Of a DNA stretch of 64,000 nt, positions 21,885 to 33,021 are shown one piece after another; position 1 is the first letter of the stretch, and each line of letters starts with the position of its first letter. The DNA comes from Rhabdornis inornatus (taxonomy: Eukaryota; Chordata; Aves; Passeriformes; Rhabdornithidae). Position numbers and translations under genes: made by a program. The DNA lies in contig VWZS01005959.1 in the NCBI GenBank assembly GCA_013397075.1, positions 145,439-209,438 on the forward strand, written 5' to 3'. The notes beneath the pieces are model-generated. The model made no database searches, was not told the DNA's origin, and saw only the letters and a program-made list of their open reading frames with translations.

Positions 21885-24755
21885 AGTGAGCTCAGTGGGA
21901 CCAACCAGGCTGGGGCAAGGATAGAGCACAGGACAGGTGCTCCTGGAACTTCCTGCATCCGGGTGTCCCAGTTCCACTGAAATTCAGTGGGATTCTGACT
22001 CCAGGCAGTTTGTCACATGTCCTATGCTGTTACAAGTGAGCCTTAAGTGGCTACAGAGACTTTCCAGCATGCCTGGCCACCTCACTCCTGGTCAGTGAAA
22101 GGTACCAGCTTTGGCATGTTTGAAAATCCCACTAAACATTTACTGCAACCCTCCTTACCAAGCCCCTCATCCAGGCTCCCTTTCCTTTCAGCTCTACTGA
22201 AATAGCCCAGGAGATGGAGGGAACAGAAATGCAGGAATCAGGCCCCTTGACTGTCCTGAAAAACATCTTTTCCAGATGTTAAGGAATTACCTGTCTTCCT
22301 TTGTTACGAGAAAAAAACCTTGCACTGGATTTATATCAATTTATGTATTTTTATATAAATATAAATATACGTATATTGTTGTGGTTAAGTGCAGTACACG
22401 TTACACTGTCTGATGTACCCACTGAAAAGTCAAGAAACAGTTTTTGTAAGAGTCATAATGTATTCCCCTGTTGTACTGGGTGGAGGTATGAATATGATTT
22501 TATGTATCCTTTCACATGTAATTATCTGCATAAATACAAAAATACGGCTCTGTGTCTGTCGTTCCATGACTCCCATCTGTCATTTCTCTATGGACTGTAT
22601 ATATGTATGATCAGTTGATCAATCTATCTTAGTTTAACCCTATATTCATCTTGGAGATATCATAGCAAAGTGTTTATGATTTTTACAGAAATATTTCTTT
22701 TTGCTTTGACACATGAATCAACTTTGCAGGATGATGCTCTGAGGAGTGTACTGAAGAGCTGTGAAGAGCTGGGAAGTGGAAGGTACAGGAGAGGCACACC
22801 TGAACTGCTCCTGGCTTCCCTGGAGCATTCCCCTGGAGCTGACATTTATGGTAAATACTTCCTGCTGATGGCATTATTGCAGGAAATACTAAATGGATCT
22901 GATGTTGAATACTTAGAGCCTTAGCTTTCCTCATAACTCTATGTTAATGTAACATTAATTATTGCTGTCTTACAATGCTATTGAATGTTGATAAAGGCTG
23001 AATTGTTGCTTGAAATGCTGATCCTGACAGTCTTGCGGCAGACACTAAAATGTACTTTCCCAGTCTTAGGGGGAAAAAAGGGAATACATTTCTACTGTGA
23101 TTACAGCACTTCAGAGGAAACATATTCCAGTCACATCTCATGGAGTGCTCACCTGAATCCCTCTTGCCTTCAGTAGCTGGTGCCTTTGCAAATGACATAA
23201 AAGGAATATACATTTCCCTTTTCTTTATTTAAAATTTTATAGCAATTACTGATGTGGGTTTAATTCAGTGTGTGTGAACAGATCCCCACAAGAAGGATGC
23301 TTTATGTCCATGGAGCAGTGGGCATTCCCTTCACCTGACAGCTGGCACACATGGGAGTCAAACTTCTGGAACAAACAGAGAGAGATCAATTCCCACTGGT
23401 ATTGATCTTCCCTGCATTTTTGTATCTGAGTTTTTTTGCCTCCAAACTCTGTCATTGCCCATTTCTGTGCCCCCACTGTTTATCTGTTGTGTAACACTGC
23501 CATTTTCATGGTATAAAGAACATGGGAACTATAGCAAAGTTGAGGACTGGTAGGACTGGGAAACCACAGGGATTCATTTCCCATTGAGTCTGTCAGCTAT
23601 GTTCACCTCTTGTGCTCCAGAATCCTCTCCTCCTCAGTGCTGTAGGAGGAAATAACCTCCATCCCTCCCCAAAGCCCCCACCTGTGTGGCAGTGGAAGGG
23701 CTGGGGAAGGGAGGAGAAATGCTCATAAAGTAGGATTTTGAGGAACCTTCTTCCACTGTCCTGCACAAGCAACCACTTGTGCCTTCACTGTAGAAAAAAA
23801 AGTTCCATCTCTCAGAGGGTGTTTGAGGTTTCTGTTTGTTTGTTTGTTTATTTAAAAAGAAAGCATCTGGCATTTGTGTGCAAACATTAATGAGTCATTT
23901 AAAACAGACTCAGCACTGCATTTATGAGGCTGGGATCTTCCAGCTAGAAGAGATGAGATGAGAGGGAGCTGGCACACCCTGAAGGACTGCTTTCTGAGGA
24001 TGAGGAGTAGACACAAATTTAATTTTTATCCTGCTCCTCTTCCCACCTCACCATGACTCCCAAGAGCACTTCCAGCCTTCTAAAACCCCTTGGTGAGCAC
24101 TCTGAAATCAGAGCTAAAATGGGTCTCTTTGAGGCTGCTGTGCCCTCTGTGGAGAACCCCGACTTGGCTGTGGGTCTCTCCAAGGAAAGCAGTTTATTTC
24201 TGGCACTGTGCAGGGCCACAAATAGAGCTGCTGGTGGGGAGGGACAAGCGTGGATTAGTCTGGCTCTGTCCTTTCCATGGTGTCAGCTGGCAGCTGGAAC
24301 CACTCGAGTCCATTAAAATTCAGAAATATATGAAAAGTGAGGCTCTAAGAAGACTCAGCCATGTTCTTGGAGGTTCCTGAGCAGCACATCAGGCAAGGAA
24401 GCCTTGGCTGGAGCAACATTTTATTCCAGCAATGTTCCAGCAGATGGGGATCCACTGCAATGCTGGGGCTATAGAAACTTCTGGAGTTTCTTTACATGGG
24501 GAAATTTCCCAGTATAAATAAAACATTTTAATCTCCAGCAGTGTAACACTCAGAGAATTCCAGTTTTGGGAGCAAGAAACCTTCCTGCTTTAGATTTATC
24601 TCTGGGAAGAAGCTGTAAGCTGTATCTCCCAACAGGAAAAGGTCCTCTTCTGTCAGGTTACACTTCCACCATCTGTTCTATCACTGGCAGCATGATGAAT
24701 GACACTGTGCTGGCTATGCCAAGTATTTTCCTTCTATAAAGCCTACACACTCCAA
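21885..24755. other. Intergenic, no feature seen
   Basis: A very AT-rich patch at 22.33-22.38 kb with short palindromic TATA words, and a (GTTT)n run near 23.84 kb. No gene or transposon family recognised. Confidence 0.55.
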
Positions 24756-25429
24756 TGTTGGGGAAGATGAAAATGGAAAACTTTATAAATATGACTGCCT
24801 GGCAAAAGATTTTGAGAATATGGAAACTATAAGCAAGATCGAAATTAAAGCCATCTTTGAGATACCAAACCTTAGTTACTGAACAACTAGAAAACAATAG
24901 CATGGCCAGCTGAAAGTAATCTCCTCGTGACTGAACAATTCCCTCTGCTTGCAGACAGGTCCAAAGGTCAGAGAAGACCCTGCTAGTGTGGCAGAGGGGT
25001 CCAAAGAGTAGTCTTTAGGATTTAAAGTGTAACACAGTATGGTAATGTAGTGATTCTTATAGGCTGTATGTAAATGCTATAGGATTTGTATCTTGTATTA
25101 GATTGGTTAGTGAAAATTAGAATATTCAACACAGAAGAAGATTTATTGTATTGTAACGGGAACCTCGCTCTCTTACCACTCCTACTCTTGCTCTTACTTT
25201 TACTCTCTTACTTCTATTACTTTACTTACCGCCATTACCCCTCCTCCCTCTTACCCTTTGCTCCCTCTCTTTACTCTTTTACTCTTGCCCTCCTGCTCAC
25301 AGCCCTGCTCCAAGCTGCAGCTGGCATCTCCAAGCAGGGCCTTCCACCCACGCCCTATGCAATAAGCCACAAGTTCCAACACCTGGCTTTGGAGATCTCT
25401 CCATCTGTCCCGATCATCTGGACCAGCTG
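24756..25429 (+). mobile_element. Solo LTR of the same endogenous retrovirus family (copy 2)
   Basis: Begins TGTTGGGGAAGATG, close to copy 1's TGTTGGGAAGGACG, and is flanked by an exact 6-bp repeat CTCCAA at 24750-24755 and 25430-25435. This gives a 674-bp LTR. The U3 part shares order and wording with copy 1 ('ggctgtatgtaaatgcta', 'ttgtatc..ttagattgg'). A degenerate poly(A) signal AATAAG sits at 25361-25366, followed by 'ctctccatctgtccc', matching copy 1's U5. The 3' end reads GCTG rather than CA, so it is mutated or my boundary is slightly off. It carries a C/T-rich block at about 25165-25300 that copy 1 lacks. The 166-codon open frame over it is not a gene. Confidence 0.7.
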
Positions 25430-25435
25430 CTCCAA

Positions 25436-28400
25436 GATTATCAGAAAGAAGATACTGCATCCCATACAAGTACTTGATTTTGTTTCCTTCTTGGTTTTGT
25501 CTATTTCTGCTTCTCAGGCCTTTATTACAGAGAGGAAAACAAGGACTGAAGCAACTCCAGCACCTGCAATATGTTTGAGAAATTGAGAGATTTGTGTGAT
25601 CCAAGGACTTGCTGAAACGTCCCGTATGCACCCAGCAAGATGCTCTCTTGTGTTCCTCCCCTCTGTCGTAGTGAACTCATTCATCTTCCGAATTGCTTTA
25701 CATAGATGGCTGCTGAACCATGCACAGAAACTCTCGTGGAAGGGAGAGCAAAGAGTTCCTCAGGGCAGTGCTCAGCAGTGAAGGGTGGACTTTCTTGGCT
25801 GCTGCTGAAGAGAAGGCTCATGACATGCAAGTCAAACACCCCTGTTCATGGAAGTAGTTTGCATTTGAGGAAAAGCTATAATTTTAAAAAATTACTTTAG
25901 ATAAGCGTTTCTTGATGCCTTTTGCCTTTGGAAACAGCTGTACCTCTGTGTGTGGAACAGCTTTACTGTGTCAAACTATACTAGCACCAGAGGCTCTTTG
26001 CACTGCACCGGCGCTCATAAACCCTTACAGCTTCCATATGGAGATGTCTCTCCATCTCCTGGGGGTGTTATTTCCTGTGGATAGCTGGCTGAGGCTCTTG
26101 AGATGTAAAAGAGGAGTGTATTTCAATCTGTCGGGATTCTTTTGAAGAAGTGATGAGGCTAGTTTGTCTGCTGAGGTGGAGCTTGGATGCCTCCCAGAGA
26201 TTGCTATGGTGTTTGGTCATCATCCCACAGGCTTTACAAGGAAGGTCACTTAATTTTGAGCAGGCTGCTTCATACTCCTGAATATGGCATGCTCTAGAGT
26301 GCTGGGTGGATGGAAGGTTAGAGATGAACCACATAAAAGCAGATATGAAGGAGAAAGTAGGAACCTTTCATGGTTAAATGAATTGGGAATTGGGATGCCC
26401 AAACAGGAACAATGCTGCAGGAAAGAATTTTGCTGATCCTCCCTTTTAGTGCTGCTTGTGAGGCTGAAAAAGGACCCCTGCTTACACAAGAGAGAGCAGA
26501 TATCCAGGGCTAGAAATGTGAGTGGTGAGTGAAGGAGGGGAAGGACAGGTGAAGTGGTTGCTGAAGGAATCACAAAACATCGATGAGTGTCTGCAGAGGG
26601 GCTGAGCTTCTGTACCCGGGCTAGTGCAGTAATTAATCCTTTGTGATCCTGACAGATACCTGCAGAGAAGCAGAAACAAAAGATCGTGGTCTGACAGTGA
26701 TTAATACATCATTAGTTGTCAGATTAAGACTTTTGGAAGTGGGTAGATAAGCCCTAGGCCAGATTGTTGATTGTGTTCGGGAAAACTGCAGAGGCTGACA
26801 GTGTGGGGGGAGCTGGGCTTCAGCAGTTACTTACCACAGGCACTTACTGTGCTTTGTCTGAAACCAAGATGTTAACAGGACAGGAGGAGAAATGCGTGTG
26901 CAATTAATCAAAAAAACCTCTGCCTCAAGCGTGGGTTATACTGAAAAAGTGACAAAAACCAGAGTCGACCCAAGCCTGTGTTACCCTGGCATCTTTGCAG
27001 GGTAGGAAGAGGCTGGGCGACGGCTGCAGTTCATTGCTGTCATCCAGGTCGCTGTGGCATCCCTGTGAAGGAGGGAAATGCAGCTCTTGTTGTCTGTGCT
27101 CACGGCTGGGAGGCTGGAAGGGCTGCTGGGGAACTCCTGGTGCCCCACAGGATGGGCAGCAGAGAGGATGGGAGCTGCTTAGGGCAGCACAGGGGTGCTC
27201 CCCGGGACAGCCCAGCCTCTTTTGCTGCTGCAGCAAAAGGCATTGCCTGGGGGGACTGTGGTGCTCCAGCTGCAGCTTCCTGGGTGGTTCCAGCTGGGCA
27301 TGCGGATAGCACTGCCAGCCGTGCTGCCAGAGCACGGCAGCACTCACCTGAGAGCTGGAGGGGAGGTGTTTGGATGGCAGCAGCTCTGAGCACACCTGGG
27401 AGCAGTTCAAAGCCGTCCAGGGAGGCTGCGAGTCAAAACAGGAGGCAGCGGGCAAGTTCAGGCACCTCCAGGGCTAGGCAGCAGCAGAGTGGGAATATGG
27501 AGCTCCCGGATTGCCGTTTTCAACCAGGGTGCCCAAATTCTGCCAAAATCTTTCTTAAGGTGTCTATAGTACTTGCCTATATTTTATTGTAACAGCAGCG
27601 CCTTTAATCTCCGTGGTTCATGCTCTCCTGCTGTAAGCTGGGGTTACTTCCGCTGAACCCTGTTTTGCAAAGAGTACTGCTTATCCCTATATGAACGTTC
27701 CTGCAGACAATCACAGTATTTAACATACAACATTGCTCTGTGGCTCTACCTAATTCTCACACCGGTTTCCACTCTTCTTAATGCATATATTTTTGTCAGT
27801 TTTTGGAAGAGGGATTTGCTGAGGAGCGAATCTCCGCGAAGGGCTGGAGAAAGAGGATGGCTGTAAGCCCTGCTTAGTCTTGGTTAGTTTGGCATGAACA
27901 GGGTGGGGGCTGAACACATCCCTTCACCTCGAGTGCCCAGCCCTGCACAGGACCAGCATTGAAGTGTTAATTATAGTCACACATGGCCATCCTGCGTTTG
28001 CCCATTTTCCTCTGGGTGTCTGAATGGAAGTGCTTTAATCCTTTCAGTTCTTTACAAGAAAAGCTGTTGACACCCTGTGTCTGTCCCATGGGGATGATGT
28101 GCCTGATCCTGCTGCTCCCTGTGCATCAGAGGCTCTCTGGAACCTGTTCCAGCTCTCTTCCAGCTTCAGCTCCCAGTTTCAGTCCAAAAGTGTTCTATTT
28201 ACTAAAATAAAATTAATTTTTTTTGCCGGATGTTTTCTCTTGTTTTCCCATTGTCATTCACTGTGACAAGAACTGCCTCATTTCTTCTCCACAGTAACAC
28301 CAAGCAAAAGAGCCTTCCCGTATCCTCCCAGGCAGGGCTTATTGTCTGTAGGGGCATCCAGCCTGCAGCACCAAGGAGCAGCTCAAAACCTTCCAGCACT

Positions 28401-31400
28401 GAGCTCCCTTCCCTGAAAATGTGGAGCGTATGCTTGGGCTGATGTAAACCAGTACAGCTCCACTGATGTTGGTCCAGCTTATACAAGCCAAAAATATGGC
28501 TTAAAGTGAGTGAATCAGTCTGCTGGAATGTAGCCAGCTCCGAAGCATACCTGTCCCATGGGATTGCTGAGAAGTGAAAGGTGCTTCTACCCATTTTGAC
28601 TGATAACCCACAAACAAGACACAAATCTTCCATGGAAGAAAGGCTGCAGTACCATGTGTGAGTCCCTTTGCCCTCCGTAAAATGTCACCAGTTTTGGAGA
28701 GGGGTGGAGATGGTCCCATTATTTATACAGCTCCATAAATGAACTCACACATCCATCTTTTTTCTTTATACTTTTCCTCCTTTTTGAAATGTTCTGATTT
28801 CTTGGGGGGAGCCCATCTTGTTGGTGTCAAGAGGCTTCTTGCAGTTAGGGGTAGGGCTGCAAGGCTACAGGCTCTAAACTCCACTAAAAGGGATAAACTA
28901 AAAGGGATAAGGAGATGGAGCAGGATGGAGGCAGACTACCAGGCACTGTGAACCTGGGTTTTCCTGGGGTTGCCCATGTATGAAATCACAGGATTTTTCC
29001 AAGGTAAAAGGCATCAGCAGCTGTGCTGGCTGATGGAGCAGGGAGTGAGCACTGCCAGCCCTACAAAGCTGTGTCCTGGAAAGAGCTGCTGTTATCGGAA
29101 AGTGGAGTTTATTAACTCCCGATTTTTACAGTGAGGCTGGCATGCCAACAACAGGGTCCAAACACAAAGGATCCCTTGCAGATACAAATCAGAGGAAGGC
29201 ATCTCCAAAGGCTCCTGCCAGCCTGAGTCACACAGCCCCTGTGCCAAATGCCAGCTGCTGAGTGGCAGCGGGCCTGCAGCTCAGTCACAGGCTCCCAGCT
29301 CAGGGGGCATCACTGGTGCCCTGATGAGCAAACCCACTGAGAATGTGCTGTGCAGGGCACAGGTGTCCCAAACAGAGGGCTTATCCCTCACTGATGGACA
29401 AAGGGAGCCTGGGGCAGCTGGTCAGCCTCTAGGGGAAAGGAGGAGTTATAGGTCCTGTGGTGGTTCAGTTGAGGAGAGGCTTTAGGGAATAGCTAAAGGA
29501 TTTGCCCCTGACAGAGGAAATAGGGCAATGGCTATCCCTGTCCCAACTTCATAACCCTCTACCTGCTTGGAGGTGTTTAGAAATATCTTTATTATGCCAT
29601 TTTGTCTGCAGGAACAGATGGAAAGTCTGGAAAGGTTATCTCCTACTGTGCTTGATACAACTCCTCAGCTGAAAATAAGCATCCCTGGAGCTGAACCAGT
29701 ACAGAGAACATGTGTGTGCACCCTTTGTGTCTGCTGGCACAGCATCAGCCCTTCTGAAGGAAGGATGGGAGCCTGAGCCTCCCCTTCTGTGGCTGCAGTG
29801 GACTCACACTCGCCCAGCTGGTTGGCAGCTTAAAGCCCTCCTAGCCGTGCTGGGAAAAGGACTCTTCCCTTTGTACAATGTCCTTAAGGAAGGTTTAGTA
29901 GAGGGTTGGGTACATCAGAAACAGCTGTCAGGATGGGGAAAGCAGCAAACAACCCTCTTGTGCTCTTCCTGCGCATTGTAATGTCTCTCATCCCTTGGCT
30001 CCCTTTCAAATGCTGGTGGAGTTCACTGACAAATGAAAGGTTTCTAGGGGGTAAATGAGTAATTGTTTCTTTTTTGTTGGGGTTGTTTGTTTGTTTGTTT
30101 GTTTGATTACAAGGGAAAGACCATATTTGAAGCCTGATGCTAGGTCAAAATTGGAACTGGAACTTTAAATACAAAACCCCGAAAGGTCCTGTAGGCTGGT
30201 CTCTCAGCCTTGTCTAAGACATCTTGGGTCTAAGGCACCTGAGACCTGAACAATTTTCTTGCTGTGGCTGAACACAGTAGGACACTGGGGAACGTGTTTT
30301 GCTGTTCAAATCTGTCCTGAACTTGTTACTTTTCATGTCCTTTTTAATAACTGATCATCTTGAATCTTCCCATTTTGCTTGGAGTATAAACTTTTCATGG
30401 GGATGCTTTCCTGTTTGCACCCACCCTGAAGATCTTGATGTTAATCTTTGATTGTGACCTTGTTAGTATTTCTTCAGAGTAAATAGAGTTATCATATGTA
30501 CCCAGAAGTTAAAATTCAGGTGAGAGCAGCCTGTGTGGGTGCAGGGATGAGCACTGCAGAGATAGGCAGAATAAAGTTCAGTTATTTTTCCTTCCTTTTT
30601 GTGCCGCAGGACAAACCTTCCCCAGAAATGGAGACTTTGCCACATGTTTTCTGTAACCAGCCAAATAAAATATTATGTTTGTTAGCATTCAGGGTCAGAG
30701 AAATAACTCAGGCTCCGGGCTTAGTGTTTTTTCTTCCTCACAGTGACTTCTGCTGAATGCTAATCTTTAAAACTACACATGTAGGGGATCAGATCCTGAC
30801 CCCCATGGCAGCTGCTCTGTGCTGCTGCAAAAACTGCCCAGCAAGAATAAAGTGAGCTGAGTTGGTTGCTACAAGCACTGGAAACTTTTTCTGCACTGAA
30901 ACAACGGAAGATCAAGCTGGAGTGAACTGGAGTTATTCATAGAGCTTGCTGTGTTGAATAACCCAGTAGCTTTCTTTAAAGACTCTGAGTACCTTGGTTT
31001 ATACAGCTTCTATTTTCACTGTTTAAAATTGATATTTTGTTTTAATAATAATTCAGTCTTGGCCAGTTTATTAATTTTAAAAAAAAAGCCTGCATTGAGT
31101 TTATCCATAACTATCCACCTCTGGAATTCCAATTTTGATGAGTCTCCATTTTCTCACAACTTGACAGTAGTCTGAGCTTTCCTCAGAGGGATGGATCAAT
31201 GGATCATGGAACAGAGAACAAAGAGGAAGTTTCAATTTTCATTACAATGTAATATTAAAAATCATCAATTTTTGTGGGGGGAGGATTTTGGCTTGTTTTC
31301 CATTGAAACTTTTTCTTTGCTTATGTTTTTCTTTTTTAAACCAGTGAGAGGATTTCAGAGGCTTCATTTGCACATTTGTCCTTAGGAATGATAATGCTGG

Positions 31401-32984
31401 GATCCTATTGAATACTGCAGAACAGCTGCTCCAAACTGCACTGCATTTTCCCTGATCATTAGTCCCTCAATCTTTCCAAAGTCCTTCTCTTTCTACCCCA
31501 CTGGGGCTGCCCTGTGTACCAGGCAGCTGCAAACCACAGTGTGGGCACCAGGGATACCCACTGCTAGAGGAAAATCCCAGGGAAGGAGAGTAAAGGAGAG
31601 TAAAAGCACAGGCACTTTCTAGCTGCACCTTTAGCCAGGACTTTGCTGATTTGCCACTAGTAAGGGAATTGAAATTTTTTTTAAATCCCTCTTTTCTCCC
31701 AGGTTCCTACAAGGATGCATGCACCCCACCCAAAGCCCCACTGAGGAGGGTCACTGCTGATGGGGGGGGGGGTGGTGCATGGCTCCACCTCCTTCACTCC
31801 TGAGCACTTTCTGCTGCTGGCTTTGCTTCTCTACCTGCTGTTTATAGTATGCACTTGTGACAGATGCAAGCTCATTAATAACCCCAAGCCATGCTTCCCT
31901 GATTCCATTGATAGCTCTATTCCCTCCCTATTCCTTTTCACAGCCCCCACCTTAGTCACCACTCGGTTCTTGGAATCTGGGCTTTTCTTTTATTTAAGCT
32001 TGGAATGGATAAAGCATGAAAAAACAGGAAAATTTGGAAAGGCAGACTAATATCACAACAAAATGTACGTAGGACACATTTAATGTTAGACTACTTGGCC
32101 TGAAGTGTATTGGCAGAAGACTGGCAGGGAAGCTATTGCATTAAGTGAAATAGAGACCACTTAGCCTCAAAGGTTAATAGGCACTGGACAGGCAAACAGG
32201 AGCCCTGTCATCCTCTTGGGATTTCTTGTGTCCTGCCAGCAGCTGAAATTGTTTACTGCCCTTAGCACTGGTCAGTCCAGTGCTGACCTTGGCCACCAGT
32301 CTGGCTGGGAGTCCCATGGGCAGCCCACAGGAGGAGGGGAGGGGTCATGAAATGCAAAAGTCTCTGCAGAAGTATTCAGGCGCCCAAACATGCAGAGAGG
32401 CATTTCTTGGCCTTTTAAAAGTGTGGTAGATTGAGCACCTCTTCCCCCTCCTTCTCCACCGACCTTGGTGTCTGCAGAGCTGTTCCTCTCACTCTTCTCT
32501 TCTCTGGCTGCAGTTACATCTGACCATAAGAACTACTTTTCTTTCCTTCTCACAAATGTTGTCACAGAGGCATTACTATCATTCTTGATTGTCCCAGCTT
32601 TGGCCAGCAGCAGGTCTGTCTTGGAGCCAGCTGACATTGGCCCTGTTGGATGTGGGAGAAGCTTCCAGCAGCTTCCTACAGAAACCACTCCTGCAGCCCC
32701 CCATCCTATCAGCACCTTGCCATGCAAATCAAATACACAAAGTTCTTTGGGAGACTGGAGGGGACAGAGGAGGAAAATTCCCATTTCAGGGATTGAGTCT
32801 GAAGAGCCTGACCCACTTGGAGGCCTTGGGAAACCTCATGGGGCACCTCTCTCCACGTCTAGGTTCCTAAACCTTGGCAAATCTGCTTCAAAGCAGTTCT
32901 CTTCTGTTGAGCAATTTCTGCTTGCCCAAGGGTGGTAACAGAGTCTCAGCAGAGTCCTGCCTGTGTGAAACTGCTGCCTTGACA
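25436..32984. other. Intergenic, no gene recognised; GC-richer patch at 26.9-27.5 kb
   Basis: The patch at 26.9-27.5 kb is G+C-richer and contains opposed open frames of 204 (+) and 176 (-) codons. They overlap almost fully and resemble no known protein. It also holds two small palindromes, at 27219-27239 (10-bp arms) and 27318-27338 (8-bp arms). A 14-bp exact tandem duplication sits at 28883-28910, a (GTTT)n run near 30.09 kb, and a G11 run at 31762-31772. I see no CR1 or LTR in the rest. Confidence 0.5.
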
Positions 32985-33021
32985 GGATCTGTACAACCCA
33001 GTGTGAGGGTTGTACAGATCC
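32985..33021. repeat. 15-bp stem inverted repeat, 7-nt loop
   Basis: GGATCTGTACAACCC (32985-32999) and GGGTTGTACAGATCC (33007-33021) are exact reverse complements around AGTGTGA. A perfect 15-bp stem is unlikely by chance in a sequence this long. Confidence 0.93.

Noticed and set aside
25086..25586. 166-codon frame with Leu/Tyr-rich stretch
   Set aside because: It lies mostly within the second LTR; the hydrophobic run is the pyrimidine-rich block.
26925..27592. Opposed open frames of 204 and 176 codons in a GC-rich patch
   Set aside because: They overlap almost completely on opposite strands, have low-complexity composition and no domain resemblance. High G+C alone removes stops.
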